Part shown: positions 10,196 to 19,285 of the stretch, one piece after another
Position numbering within the stretch: the first letter of the stretch is position 1
Layout: the number at the start of each line of letters is the position of its first letter
Origin: an uncultured Lachnospiraceae bacterium
Lineage (GTDB): Bacteria; Bacillota; Clostridia; Lachnospirales; Lachnospiraceae
Assembly: GCA_902781505.1 (NCBI GenBank)
Contig: CACZJL010000008.1
Span: forward strand, 1 to 64,000
Length of the DNA stretch: 64,000 nucleotides
Direction: 5' to 3'
The notes under the pieces: generated by a model
What the model was told of the DNA's origin: nothing
Seen by the model: only the letters and a program-made list of their open reading frames with translations
Database searches by the model: none
Program-made: the position numbers and the translations under genes

Positions 10196-10909
10196 ATGTA
10201 TTACGGTTATGGTTATTATGGCGGTTATGGAATCATGCTTCTGTGCCTGATTATTACAGGCATTGCGCAGCTTCGCATTTCAGGAGCATATAAGAAATAC
10301 TCCAATATCAGCTCAAAGCTTCATATGACGGGTGCCGAGGTTGCGGCAAGAGTTCTGCAGTCTCAGGGAATCACAGATGTCAGAATCGGTCGTGTTTCAG
10401 GTAAGCTTACAGATCACTACGATCCAAGAACAAAGGTTGTAAATCTTTCTGATTCTGTTTATGGAAGCACATCCTTAGCAGCAGCTGCTGTTGCTGCACA
10501 TGAGTGTGGTCATGCAGTTCAGCACGCGAAGGGATATGCTCCTTTATCTCTTCGTTCTGCAATGGTTCCTGTTGTAAACTTTTCATCTAAGTTCTCCTGG
10601 ATTCTGATTATGCTTGGTTTTGCTTTCTCTTCAAGAGCAGCAAGCCCACTGCTTAATATCGGTATCATCCTTTTTAGTGCGACTGTACTGTTCCAGATTG
10701 TGACACTTCCTGTTGAGTTTAATGCATCTCACAGAGCGCTTGTCATCTTAAAGGAACAGAATCTCTTATACGATGATGAAGTGAGCGGTGCAAGAAGCAT
10801 GCTTACAGCAGCAGCTCTTACCTATGTTGCAGCAGCTCTTACAGCAATCTTACAGCTGATTCGACTGATTCTCATTGCAAATAGTCGTGGAGGAAGAAGA
10901 CGTGATTGA
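10196..10909 (+). CDS. YugP-type membrane zinc metallopeptidase
   Basis: A short Tyr/Gly-rich N-terminus is followed by a membrane helix, a cytoplasmic-type zinc protease core with AAHECGHAVQH (HExxH-like motif, near residue 104) and a PVEFNAS segment that would supply the third ligand, and two or three further membrane helices. This matches the YugP/DUF zinc metallopeptidase family (237 aa), which is regularly found between fmt and rsmB in clostridia. The physiological substrate is not known. AAAGGAGG lies before the ATG, and the 3' end overlaps rsmB by 8 bp. Confidence 0.9.
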   Translation: MYYGYGYYGGYGIMLLCLIITGIAQLRISGAYKKYSNISSKLHMTGAEVAARVLQSQGITDVRIGRVSGKLTDHYDPRTKVVNLSDSVYGSTSLAAAAVAAHECGHAVQHAKGYAPLSLRSAMVPVVNFSSKFSWILIMLGFAFSSRAASPLLNIGIILFSATVLFQIVTLPVEFNASHRALVILKEQNLLYDDEVSGARSMLTAAALTYVAAALTAILQLIRLILIANSRGGRRRD

Positions 10910-12209
10910 TTCTGTGAATGAACGTGCAGTTGTTCTTGATTTACTGCTTCTTGTAAACAAGGATGGAGAACAGCTTCATAAGGTGTTAAATGGTGCTCTT
11001 GAACGATTTGAATATCTCGATAAAAGTGCCAGAAGCTTTATTTCAAGACTGACACGAGGCACGATTGAGAAGCAGATTACGTTAGATTATTATTTAAATC
11101 AGATTTCAAAGACACCGATGAAAGACTGTAAGCCGGTCATCAGAGAACTTCTTCGCATGTCGGCCTATCAGATTCTTTATATGGAGCAGGTTCCAAATCA
11201 CGCTGCCATCAATGAAGCTGTAAAGTTAGCAGCCGAAAAGAGCTTTGGTACATTAAAGGGCTTTGTTAACGGTGTTTTAAGAAACTTAGAGAGAAATCAG
11301 GATACCTTAGCTCTCCCAAAGAGAGAGAAGAGTGTGAAGAGATATCTGTCCGTCGTATATTCTGTTCCGGCCTGGATTGTGGGAGAATTTCTTGCACAGT
11401 TCGGGGAAGAAAAGACGGAGGATGTCTTAAAGGCATTTTCCATGGAAAATATGACGTACATCCGCGTCAATACGGCGAAGATTACGCCGGGCAGTCTGAA
11501 AACACGCCTTGAAGCGGAAGGGGTCACGGTCCGTCATAAAGAGGGATGGCCTGAATATACCTTTGCGCTTTCACAGTATGATTATTTGGCAGGAATTGAA
11601 TCCTTTCAGGATGGCCTGTTTTATGTGCAGGATTTAAGTTCGGCACTTGCCGGCGTTGAAAGTGGAATTAAGCCGGGCGACACGGTGCTTGATGTGTGCT
11701 CAGCCCCCGGTGGCAAGGCAATTAATGCGGCACTTCTTGCCGGCGAACACGGAACGGTGATTGCCCGTGATCTTTCAGAAGATAAGGTCATGATGATTGA
11801 GGATAATATGTTCCGTTTAGGACTTGATAATATCCGTACAGAAGTGCAGGATGCCTGCGTATTCTGTGACAGTGACTGCGAAAAGTATGATGTGGTTTTA
11901 GCGGACCTTCCGTGCTCCGGTCTTGGAGATCTTGGCAGAAAGCCGGATGTCAGATATCGTGTGACGAAGGAAGATGTTGAATCTCTGGCCGCACTTCAGG
12001 CAGAAATTTTAAAGAATGCCTGTCAGTATGTAAAATCAGGTGGAACGCTTGTGTACAGTACCTGTACGCTTACAAGACCGGAAAATACACTGAATACAGA
12101 AAACTTTCTTAACGAACACCCGGACTTTATAAAGGTTAAGGAACAGACATTGCTTCCGGGCGAAGCATCCGATGGATTCTATTACTGCCGGATGCAGCGA
12201 AAGGATTAA
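10902..12209 (+). CDS. rsmB: 16S rRNA (cytosine-967-C5)-methyltransferase
   Basis: An S-adenosylmethionine-dependent m5C methyltransferase for 16S rRNA. An N-terminal NusB-like RNA-binding domain (about residues 1-135) is followed by the Rossmann core with VCSAPGGKAINA, the LPCSGLGDLG motif and YSTCTLT, giving the two catalytic cysteines. The open frame runs back to 10875, but GGAGGA at 10889-10894 is correctly spaced for the GTG at 10902, giving 435 aa and an 8-bp overlap with the metallopeptidase gene. Confidence 0.94.
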   Translation: MIDSVNERAVVLDLLLLVNKDGEQLHKVLNGALERFEYLDKSARSFISRLTRGTIEKQITLDYYLNQISKTPMKDCKPVIRELLRMSAYQILYMEQVPNHAAINEAVKLAAEKSFGTLKGFVNGVLRNLERNQDTLALPKREKSVKRYLSVVYSVPAWIVGEFLAQFGEEKTEDVLKAFSMENMTYIRVNTAKITPGSLKTRLEAEGVTVRHKEGWPEYTFALSQYDYLAGIESFQDGLFYVQDLSSALAGVESGIKPGDTVLDVCSAPGGKAINAALLAGEHGTVIARDLSEDKVMMIEDNMFRLGLDNIRTEVQDACVFCDSDCEKYDVVLADLPCSGLGDLGRKPDVRYRVTKEDVESLAALQAEILKNACQYVKSGGTLVYSTCTLTRPENTLNTENFLNEHPDFIKVKEQTLLPGEASDGFYYCRMQRKD

Positions 12210-12210
12210 T

Positions 12211-13263
12211 ATGAGTGAAAAACTGGATATTAAGTCTCTGACTCTGCAGGAACTGACGGAGTATTTTCTCTCCATCGGGGAGAAGAAATTTCGTGCAGCG
12301 CAGACCTATCAGTGGCTGCATCAGAAGCTGGTAACAGATTTTGACAGCTGCACAAACCTGTCAGAGGGCTTGAGAAATAAATTAAAGGAACAATGTGAGC
12401 TGACAGCGCTGACACCGGTTCGCGTGCAGACCAGCCAGATTGATGGAACGCAGAAGTATCTGTTTGAGCTTGCTGACCACAATGTGATTGAGTCCGTTCG
12501 TATGATTTACCATCATGGTGATTCCGTGTGCATCTCTTCTCAGGTTGGTTGTAAGATGGGATGCCGTTTCTGTGCTTCTACACTGGATGGTTGTGTCAGA
12601 AGTCTGACACCATCAGAAATGCTTGATCAGATTTATCGTATTCAGACAATCTCCGGAAACCGTGTGTCAAACGTTGTAATCATGGGTTCCGGTGAACCGA
12701 TGGATAATTTCGATAATGTCTGCAAGTTCCTTGAGCTGATTTCATCAGAAAAGGGTCTGAACATCAGTGCAAGAAACATTACGGTATCAACCTGCGGACT
12801 GGTCCCAAAAATCCGTGAACTTGCGGATAAGAAGCTTCAGATTAACCTTGCAATCAGTCTTCATGCTCCAAATGATGAAATCAGAAAGAGTATGATGCCA
12901 ATTGCTAATACGTATTCGATTGAAGAAATTATGGATGCCTGCCGGTATTATTTTGATCAGACCGGAAGACGTCTTACATTTGAATACAGTCTGGTGCAGG
13001 GAGTCAATGATTCCGAAGAGTGCGCAGTGCAGTTATCCCATCTTTTAAAGGGAATGAACGCACTCGTTAATCTCATTCCGGTCAATCCGATTAAGGAAAG
13101 AGAATACAGACAATCCGAGCGTTCCGCTATTGTGGCGTTCAAAAATAAACTTGAAAAATATGGCATAAATGTTACTATTAGGAGAGAAATGGGCCGCGAT
13201 ATCGACGGGGCCTGTGGACAATTACGAAAGAGTTATATTGATTCAGAGGAAGGAAGAGAATAA
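12211..13263 (+). CDS. rlmN: Dual-specificity 23S rRNA/tRNA methyltransferase RlmN
   Basis: A radical SAM enzyme that makes 2-methyladenosine at A2503 of 23S rRNA and at A37 of some tRNAs. The cluster motif CKMGCRFC (CxxxCxxC) binds the 4Fe-4S cluster, and a second conserved cysteine lies in REMGRDIDGACGQLR. AAAGGA at 12200-12205 supports the ATG one base after the rsmB stop. The 350-aa length is normal. Its TAA overlaps the ATG of the phosphatase gene. Confidence 0.96.
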   Translation: MSEKLDIKSLTLQELTEYFLSIGEKKFRAAQTYQWLHQKLVTDFDSCTNLSEGLRNKLKEQCELTALTPVRVQTSQIDGTQKYLFELADHNVIESVRMIYHHGDSVCISSQVGCKMGCRFCASTLDGCVRSLTPSEMLDQIYRIQTISGNRVSNVVIMGSGEPMDNFDNVCKFLELISSEKGLNISARNITVSTCGLVPKIRELADKKLQINLAISLHAPNDEIRKSMMPIANTYSIEEIMDACRYYFDQTGRRLTFEYSLVQGVNDSEECAVQLSHLLKGMNALVNLIPVNPIKEREYRQSERSAIVAFKNKLEKYGINVTIRREMGRDIDGACGQLRKSYIDSEEGRE

Positions 13264-13982
13264 TGGAGGCTTATGCAGTAAGCGACGTCGGCCGCGAACG
13301 GAGCATAAACCAGGATTTCTTTTATTGTTCCAAAGATGCGGTTGGCAAGTTACCGAACCTTTTCATCATTGCTGATGGAATGGGTGGTCATAAGGCAGGA
13401 GATTTAGCCTCTCGCTTTACCGTCAATCACCTTGTGAATCTGATTGAAGAATCAGAATACCGGGATCCGGTCACAATCATCAGCCATGCAATTCGTCAGG
13501 TAAATACGATGCTTGTAGCAAAGGCAGCAGAATCGACAGATTACAATGGTATGGGAACAACACTGGTTGTTGCGACAATTGAAGATCATGTACTTAAGGT
13601 TGCCAATGTTGGAGATTCCAGACTTTACATGGTAAATGAAGAGATTAATCAGATTACGAGAGATCACTCTCTGGTTGAAGAGATGGTGAGCATTGGAGAG
13701 CTTAACCGGAACGAGGCCAGACATCATGCAAACAAGAATATTATCACACGTGCAATAGGTGGCAGTAATGAGGTAGAACCGGAAATATTTGCCATTGATT
13801 TGTTAGATGGGGATAAGATTTTAATGTGTACCGATGGACTCACCAATATGGTGGAAGATGGTGATATCTTAAAGGTTATCAACCACTCTGATTCCACACG
13901 TGAAGCCTGCGAAACGCTGATTGAGCAGGCCAATGCAAATGGTGGCAGAGATAATATTACAGCATTGTTGATTGAAGTATAA
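13263..13982 (+). CDS. prpC: PP2C-family protein phosphatase (Stp/PrpC)
   Basis: A metal-dependent Ser/Thr phosphatase that reverses the action of the neighbouring PASTA kinase. The conserved metal-binding motifs are present: SDVGRERSINQD at the N-terminus, IADGMGGHKAG, NVGDSRLY and the C-terminal GGRDNITALLI. The 239-aa length is typical of bacterial single-domain PP2C. It is coupled to rlmN by TAATG and lies 15 bp before the kinase gene. Confidence 0.95.
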   Translation: MEAYAVSDVGRERSINQDFFYCSKDAVGKLPNLFIIADGMGGHKAGDLASRFTVNHLVNLIEESEYRDPVTIISHAIRQVNTMLVAKAAESTDYNGMGTTLVVATIEDHVLKVANVGDSRLYMVNEEINQITRDHSLVEEMVSIGELNRNEARHHANKNIITRAIGGSNEVEPEIFAIDLLDGDKILMCTDGLTNMVEDGDILKVINHSDSTREACETLIEQANANGGRDNITALLIEV

Positions 13983-13997
13983 GGGAGAGTAACAGGT

Positions 13998-15683
13998 ATG
14001 TTAGGAAAAGGGATGTTTTTAGCCGACAGATACGAAATCGTCGAGCGTATCGGTAACGGCGGAATGTCTGATGTATATAAGGCGAAGGACCACAAGTTGA
14101 ATCGTAATGTTGCGGTGAAAGTCTTAAAATCAGAGTTCTCCGGAGACAAGGACTTTGTTTCGAAGTTTCGTGTTGAGGCCCAGTCTGCAGCAGGACTGGC
14201 TCATCCAAATATCGTCAACATCTATGATGTAGGAGAAGAAAGAGATATTCACTTCATCGTCATGGAGCTTGTTGAGGGTATTACTTTAAAGAAATATATT
14301 GAGAAGAAGGGCTATATTCCTTACAAGGAAGCAGTCAGCATTGCAATTCAGGTTGCAAAGGGCATCGAAGCGGCTCATTCTCATCATATTATTCACAGAG
14401 ATATCAAACCACAGAATATTATTATCTCCCGTGAGGGCAAGGTAAAGGTTACGGACTTTGGTATTGCGAAAGCTGCCTCATCCACAACCATCGGTTCTTC
14501 CGCTATGGGCTCTGTGCATTATATCTCTCCTGAACAGGCAAGAGGTGGATACACCGACGAAAGAAGTGATATTTACTCCTTTGGTGTGACATTCTTTGAA
14601 ATGTTAACAGGAACAGTTCCATTTGATGGGGATACTACAGTTGCAGTAGCGGTGCAGCATATTCAGCACAATATTCCGGCTCCAAGTACAAGAAGAGACG
14701 GAATTCCAAAGTGTGTGGATGACATCGTTTTAAAGTGTGCACAGAAATCTGTGGATGCAAGATATCAGAGTGCTTCCGAATTGATTACAGATTTAAAGAA
14801 GGCTCTTGTTATGCCGGAACAGGATTTTGTTGCAGCACCTCCGGTTCATGAATCGGTTACACCAGCGCCAGCACCAACTCCGGATGTTCCTCTGCCATAT
14901 AAGCAGGAAACCGTACAGGGTGTAGGAGAAGAAGCTGATATTGACGATGAAAGTAATGATAAGTTAGATGCTGTCATGAAGTGGATTGGAATTGGTATCG
15001 CAGCAGTTATTCTGATTGTTGTTCTTTTTGCAGTCGTTAAGCTTGCTGCAGACGGACATATCTTCAATAAGGGAGAAGTGACGACAACCACTGCAGCAAC
15101 AGGATCTGAAGCTGTGGAAGTTCCGGATGTAACAAATCATTACTACGATGAGGCATATCAGATTCTTTCCGGAATGGGCCTCACGGTTACAAAGATTGAG
15201 CGTTCTTCGGATACGGTGGAAGATAACTATGTTATCAGCCAGAGTTATCCGGTTGGAACCCGTTTAAAGAAGGGCACAACCATCACTCTTGTTGTCAGCA
15301 AGAAGTCTGCAACAACACAGGCAGCAACGCAGGCAGCTCAGATGCTTACAGTTCCGAACTTTGTTGGAATGACAGAGGCACAGGCTCAGGAAGCTGTTAA
15401 GAATTCCGGCGGTCTTTCCGGAGACTTTAATTTCGATTATTCTGATTCGGTCCCTGCAGGTACTGTAATCAGCCAGAGTGCGGCAGCCGGTTCATCCGTT
15501 GAAGCCGGTACAACTGTTAAGATTGTAATCAGCCGTGGTAAGGCAACAACAGCAGCTCCGGCTTCGTCAACAGCAGCTCCTGCTCAATCAACAGCAGCTC
15601 CAGTACAGCCTACTTCCGATAGTGGAAATAAGCCTGCTGCGGATGGCGGTGCTTCTGATGATTCAGGTAAGGCAGCGCGGTGA
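13998..15683 (+). CDS. prkC: PASTA-domain Ser/Thr protein kinase (PrkC/Stk)
   Basis: A membrane Hanks-type kinase that senses cell-wall fragments or lipid II and phosphorylates cytosolic targets controlling growth and envelope synthesis. The kinase domain (about 1-270) has the glycine loop IGNGGMSDVY, Lys41, HRDIKPQN and DFGIA, with a small residue-rich activation loop. A proline-rich linker leads to one membrane helix (about 330-350) and two extracellular PASTA domains (about 372-435 and 444-510), ending in an Ala/Pro/Ser/Thr-rich tail. Two PASTA repeats are fewer than in B. subtilis PrkC. IreB, a known target in enterococci, is encoded at 55107. Confidence 0.96.
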   Translation: MLGKGMFLADRYEIVERIGNGGMSDVYKAKDHKLNRNVAVKVLKSEFSGDKDFVSKFRVEAQSAAGLAHPNIVNIYDVGEERDIHFIVMELVEGITLKKYIEKKGYIPYKEAVSIAIQVAKGIEAAHSHHIIHRDIKPQNIIISREGKVKVTDFGIAKAASSTTIGSSAMGSVHYISPEQARGGYTDERSDIYSFGVTFFEMLTGTVPFDGDTTVAVAVQHIQHNIPAPSTRRDGIPKCVDDIVLKCAQKSVDARYQSASELITDLKKALVMPEQDFVAAPPVHESVTPAPAPTPDVPLPYKQETVQGVGEEADIDDESNDKLDAVMKWIGIGIAAVILIVVLFAVVKLAADGHIFNKGEVTTTTAATGSEAVEVPDVTNHYYDEAYQILSGMGLTVTKIERSSDTVEDNYVISQSYPVGTRLKKGTTITLVVSKKSATTQAATQAAQMLTVPNFVGMTEAQAQEAVKNSGGLSGDFNFDYSDSVPAGTVISQSAAAGSSVEAGTTVKIVISRGKATTAAPASSTAAPAQSTAAPVQPTSDSGNKPAADGGASDDSGKAAR

Positions 15684-16567
15684 TGACTGGTAGAATTATT
15701 AAGGGAATTGCCGGGTTTTATTATGTCTATGCAGAGGAAAAATCCTGTGTGTTTGAATGTAAGGCCAAGGGTGTGTTCCGAAATAAAAAGATTAAACCTC
15801 TCGTTGGTGACAGAGTAGAACTTTCTGTCGTCGATGAAGAGAACAGAAAAGGCAATATTGACAGAATCCTTGACCGTACGAATGAACTTGTCCGTCCGGC
15901 ATGTGCCAATATTGACCAGGCAATGATTATATTTGCCACGGTTCAGCCGGAACCAAATTTCAATGTGCTGGATAAGTTTCTGGTAACGATGGAAGTACAG
16001 CAGGTTCCTGCAATTGTCTGCTTCAACAAGATTGATCAGGCGGATGAGGAGCTCCTTGAGACTTACAGAAAGCGTTATGAGAAGGCTGATTGTCAACTGA
16101 TCTTCACCTGTGCAAAGCAGGAAAAAGGCCTTGCACAGGTGATGGAGCTTTTAAGAGGTAAGACGACGATTCTTGCCGGTCCATCCGGTGTCGGAAAGTC
16201 TACCATGACGAATGCAATTCTGCCTGGCGACACAGAGATTATGGAAACAGGCGGAATAAGTAAGATTGGCAGAGGTAAAAATACAACCCGCCATTCTCAG
16301 CTGTTTTACGTAGAAGAAGGCACATTCATTATGGATACGCCTGGATTTACGAGCTTTGATCTTCCTGAAATGGAAAAGGAAGATTTAAGGTTTTACTTCC
16401 CGGAGTTTGAGGAATATGAAGGTGGCTGTAAGTATCACGGCTGTGTTCATGTGCACGAACCCGGATGTGTCGTAAAAGCGGCGCTTGAAGAGGGCAAATT
16501 CAGTAAGGAACGTTACGACAGTTATCTTCAGCTCTATGGAGAACTGGCCGCACGAAGAAAGTATTAA
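15683..16567 (+). CDS. rsgA: Ribosome small-subunit-dependent GTPase A
   Basis: A circularly permuted GTPase that checks late assembly of the 30S subunit. An N-terminal OB fold is followed by NKID (G4), GPSGVGKST (G1), DTPGF (G3) and a zinc knuckle CKYHGCVHVHEPGC. The ATG at 15683 (294 aa) gives the usual MxGxIIKGxxGFYYV N-terminus; a GTG one codon earlier is an equal alternative. The start overlaps the kinase stop, so the two are translationally coupled. Confidence 0.95.
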   Translation: MTGRIIKGIAGFYYVYAEEKSCVFECKAKGVFRNKKIKPLVGDRVELSVVDEENRKGNIDRILDRTNELVRPACANIDQAMIIFATVQPEPNFNVLDKFLVTMEVQQVPAIVCFNKIDQADEELLETYRKRYEKADCQLIFTCAKQEKGLAQVMELLRGKTTILAGPSGVGKSTMTNAILPGDTEIMETGGISKIGRGKNTTRHSQLFYVEEGTFIMDTPGFTSFDLPEMEKEDLRFYFPEFEEYEGGCKYHGCVHVHEPGCVVKAALEEGKFSKERYDSYLQLYGELAARRKY

Positions 16568-16606
16568 CCGGTCGGGGTGAGGCTCGACAGCAATGAGGAG
16601 ATAAAA

Positions 16607-17263
16607 ATGAGATTATTGGCACCATCTATTCTTTCAGCTGATTTTTCAAAGCTTGGAAGTTCTGTTAAGGCGATTGATGAAGCCGGAGCAGATTGGGTAC
16701 ATATCGATGTAATGGACGGAGCGTTTGTTCCGAATATTTCTTTTGGAATGCCTGTCATTAAGGCAATTCGTCCGGTGACAGAGAAGTTCTTCGATGTTCA
16801 TCTTATGATTAACGAGCCTGTCAGATATCTTAAGGATTTTGTAGATGCAGGTGCAGATGGCATTACCATTCATGTGGAAGCCTGTGCAGATGTTGCTGAA
16901 ACCTTAAAGGCAATTAAGAAGCTTGGTGTAAAGACTGCAATTTCATTGAATCCTGAAACACCGGTTACAGCGATTAAAGAGTATTTAGATCTGGTTGATA
17001 TGGTTCTCGTTATGAGTGTTCATCCGGGATTTGGCGGACAGAAGTTTATCGTGGATTCCCTTGAGAAGGTTTCAACAATTAAGTCCTGGATTGATGAAAA
17101 GAATCTTGATGTAAAGATTGAGATTGATGGTGGTATCAATCTTGAAAATCTTCCAAGTGTATTAGAAGCAGGCACAGATATTATTGTTGCCGGTTCTTCC
17201 GTATATCGCGGAGATGTAGAGAAAAATGTAAATGACTTCAAGAATGTGCTTGGAGTATTCTAA
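16607..17263 (+). CDS. rpe: Ribulose-phosphate 3-epimerase
   Basis: A TIM-barrel enzyme interconverting ribulose-5-phosphate and xylulose-5-phosphate in the pentose phosphate pathway. Family motifs LAPSILSADF, HIDVMDG, VHPGFGGQ and the phosphate-binding IVAGSSVYRG are intact. GAGGAG before the ATG at 16607 selects this start (218 aa) over an in-frame ATG at 16577. thiN, which often follows rpe in this cluster, is absent; ychF on the other strand comes next. Confidence 0.97.
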   Translation: MRLLAPSILSADFSKLGSSVKAIDEAGADWVHIDVMDGAFVPNISFGMPVIKAIRPVTEKFFDVHLMINEPVRYLKDFVDAGADGITIHVEACADVAETLKAIKKLGVKTAISLNPETPVTAIKEYLDLVDMVLVMSVHPGFGGQKFIVDSLEKVSTIKSWIDEKNLDVKIEIDGGINLENLPSVLEAGTDIIVAGSSVYRGDVEKNVNDFKNVLGVF

Positions 17264-17274
17264 TGAATGAAAGT

Positions 17275-17316
17275 AAAGCTTCGAATCTGCAGAAAGTGCA
17301 GGTTCGAAGCTTTTAT
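17275..17316. terminator. Bidirectional terminator between rpe and ychF
   Basis: AAAGCTTCGAA, then CTGC/GCAG, then TTCGAAGCTTTT form a long near-perfect palindromic hairpin with A- and T-rich flanks on both sides. It can serve both rpe (plus) and ychF (minus). Confidence 0.85.
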
Positions 17317-17335
17317 TTTGTACTGCTTGTAACGG

Positions 17336-18433
17336 TTACACGTTGAATCTGAATTCTACCACGTCGCCGTCCTGCATGACGTATTCTTTTCCTTCGAGTC
17401 GTAAGAGACCTTTTTCACGGGCCTGACTGTAGCCGCCACATTCGATGAAGTCTTTGTAGTTGATGACTTCGGCACAGATGAAGCCACGTTCGAAATCGGA
17501 GTGAATCTTTCCGGCTGCCTGTGGAGCCTTGGTTCCCTTTGTGATGGTCCATGCTCTTGTTTCCTTCTCACCTGCTGTGAGGAAGGAGATGAGACCAAGT
17601 AATTCGTAAGAAGCTGCGATTAACTTATCAAGACCAGAGGAGGTTACTCCTAAATCTTCTAAGAAGGCAGCCTTTTCTTCTTCTTCAAGTTCGGACATTT
17701 CCTGCTCCATCTGAGCACATACAACGAAAACTTCTGAAGCAGTTTCTGATGCGTACTTACGAACCTTTGCAACGAATTCATTGCTCTGTCCGTCATCAGC
17801 CATATCGTCTTCAGCAACATTAGCAGCGTAGATTACAGGCTTTGATGTGAGGAGGTTGTATTCGTTCATGAATGCTTTTTCATCATCATCCCTGCACTCG
17901 TAGTTCTTAGCAAGATTTCCTTCTTCGAGGAAAGCCTTGAGCTTTTCAATGAAAGCAACTTCCTTAGCAGCTTCCTTGTTGTTGTTTGCAAGCTTCTTCT
18001 GCTTTGCGAAGCGTCTGTCAAGAACTTCGATATCAGAGAAAATCAGCTCGATATTGATTGTTTCGATATCACGAAGAGGATCAATAGAGCCATCTACGTG
18101 TACGATGTTTGAATCTTCAAAGCATCTTACAACATGTATGATTGCATCGGTCTCACGGATGTTTCCGAGGAACTGGTTTCCAAGTCCTTCACCCTTGGAT
18201 GCACCCTTAACGAGTCCGGCGATATCAACGAATTCGATGACAGCAGGTACAACCTTCTTTGAGTGATACATTTCAGCAAGCTTGTCGAGTCTTTCATCCG
18301 GCACAGCTACAACACCTACATTTGGGTCAATGGTACAGAATGGGTAGTTCGCAGATTCGGCACCAGCTTTAGTTAATGAATTAAATAATGTACTCTTACC
18401 GACATTTGGTAATCCAACGATTCCTAATTTCAC
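17336..18433 (-). CDS. ychF: Redox-regulated ATPase YchF (Obg-like ATPase)
   Basis: A translation-associated P-loop protein of the OLA1 group that prefers ATP over GTP. It shows GLPNVGKSTLFN (G1), DIAGLVKGASKGEGLGNQFL, and a NVAEDD segment in place of the NKxD base-specificity motif, with a TGS-like C-terminal domain. The length (365 aa) is normal. It is the only gene on the minus strand here. It starts with GTG behind GGAGG-AAAGGAAC; the first half of that ribosome binding site lies in a hairpin (see 18447-18467). Confidence 0.96.
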   Translation of the reverse strand: MKLGIVGLPNVGKSTLFNSLTKAGAESANYPFCTIDPNVGVVAVPDERLDKLAEMYHSKKVVPAVIEFVDIAGLVKGASKGEGLGNQFLGNIRETDAIIHVVRCFEDSNIVHVDGSIDPLRDIETINIELIFSDIEVLDRRFAKQKKLANNNKEAAKEVAFIEKLKAFLEEGNLAKNYECRDDDEKAFMNEYNLLTSKPVIYAANVAEDDMADDGQSNEFVAKVRKYASETASEVFVVCAQMEQEMSELEEEEKAAFLEDLGVTSSGLDKLIAASYELLGLISFLTAGEKETRAWTITKGTKAPQAAGKIHSDFERGFICAEVINYKDFIECGGYSQAREKGLLRLEGKEYVMQDGDVVEFRFNV

Positions 18434-18446
18434 AATAGTTCCTTTC

Positions 18447-18467
18447 CTCCACTTAAGTCAGGTGGAG
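18447..18467 (-). promoter_or_regulatory. Hairpin over the ychF ribosome binding site
   Basis: On the minus strand CTCCAC pairs with GTGGAG; the second arm is part of the GTGGAGG purine block just before the ychF GTG start. Read on the plus strand the same hairpin is followed by CTTTTCTTTTT and could be a weak terminator for antisense transcription. Which role is real is not decided by sequence. Confidence 0.4.
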
Positions 18468-18552
18468 CTTTTCTTTTTATCAGCCTGAACAAAATTCAAA
18501 ACAAGGGCAGGGCGCGCTCATTTCAGGATTTGCAAGCTGAATCAGCCTTCTT

Positions 18553-18580
18553 ATTTTACCACATGAGTGTTTGAAAGAAA
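18553..18580 (-). promoter_or_regulatory. Candidate ychF promoter (extended -10)
   Basis: Minus-strand TGG-TAAAAT with a weak TTTCTT 16 bp upstream. It would give a leader of about 110 nt before the GTG start. Confidence 0.35.
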
Positions 18581-18741
18581 TAGAAAATAATGAATATACT
18601 AAAATAATTATTAGCGATTTAAATAGAATAGAAATCAATATATGGTGGTGCGGGTAACAAGTGAGCACAAGATATGGTCCACACCGGGAAACTATTCAGT
18701 CAGAATCTGGGTTCATACCACTTAAAAGAACGGATGTTCGC

Positions 18742-18770
18742 TTGTATTCTAGCCGTACGGGGTATATTAT
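18742..18770 (+). promoter_or_regulatory. Promoter of the mraZ division cluster
   Basis: TTGTAT (18742-18747), 17 bp, TATTAT (18765-18770). The predicted start site near 18776 sits at the first MraZ box, as expected for autorepression. Confidence 0.65.
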
Positions 18771-18777
18771 GTAACAA

Positions 18778-18817
18778 AAAGTGGTAGAAAGTGGTACATA
18801 AGGGTAGAAAGTGGTAG
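18778..18817 (+). promoter_or_regulatory. MraZ operator: four tandem 10-bp boxes
   Basis: Four head-to-tail 10-bp units follow without gaps: AAAGTGGTAG, AAAGTGGTAC, ATAAGGGTAG, AAAGTGGTAG. One unit per helical turn and the AAGTGG core match the known MraZ operator layout. They lie between the promoter and the mraZ ribosome binding site. The third unit is the weakest. Confidence 0.8.
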
Positions 18818-18833
18818 AAGGGAGGTGCGCATC

Positions 18834-19271
18834 ATGTTTATGGGAGAATACAGTCATACCGTAGACACTAAGGGACGTTTGATCATCCCTGCAAAGATGC
18901 GTGAAGCTCTCGGTTTTACCGCCGTTGTAACAAAAGGACTTGATGGCTGCCTCTTTGTCTATACAGAAGAAGACTGGAAGCAGTTCGAGGAAAAGTTACG
19001 TACCCTTCCTCTCACCAATAAGAATGCCAGACAATTTACCCGTTTCTTCCTTGCCGGAGCCGCTTCATGCGAATTCGACAAGCAGGGAAGAATCCTTCTT
19101 CCTCAGGTTTTACGTGATTTTGCAGGCCTCACAAAGGACGTTGTCCTTGCAGGAGTTGGCAGTCGCATTGAAATCTGGAGCAAAGAACGCTGGGAAGAGA
19201 ATCTTTCCAGCTATGATGAATCCATGGAAGACGTTGCTGAAAACATGGCAGACCTTGGTTTCAGTATTTGA
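18834..19271 (+). CDS. mraZ: Transcriptional regulator MraZ
   Basis: A ring-forming DNA-binding protein with two SpoVT/AbrB-like domains that represses its own division and cell-wall operon. The N-terminal [18 protein letters not shown] and central [13 protein letters not shown] motifs are the two DNA-contact repeats. GGGAGG at 18820-18825 fits the ATG at 18834 (145 aa); an in-frame GTG at 18825 overlaps that site and was rejected. Its operator lies just upstream. Confidence 0.96.
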   Translation: MFMGEYSHTVDTKGRLIIPAKMREALGFTAVVTKGLDGCLFVYTEEDWKQFEEKLRTLPLTNKNARQFTRFFLAGAASCEFDKQGRILLPQVLRDFAGLTKDVVLAGVGSRIEIWSKERWEENLSSYDESMEDVAENMADLGFSI

Positions 19272-19285
19272 TTTAGGAGAAATTT

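Larger units (their letters stand above)
18434..18833. other. Divergent intergenic region between ychF and mraZ
   Basis: This 400-bp region has no convincing gene. From left to right it holds the ychF leader with a hairpin over its ribosome binding site, a candidate minus-strand extended -10 promoter, an AT-rich middle part (about 18570-18640), a stretch with imperfect inverted repeats (18655-18722) of unknown role, and the mraZ promoter and operator. Confidence 0.6.

Noticed and set aside
18655-18722. Small RNA or tRNA-like gene before mraZ
   Set aside because: There are short imperfect inverted repeats, but no tRNA features, no terminator and no promoter specific to it.
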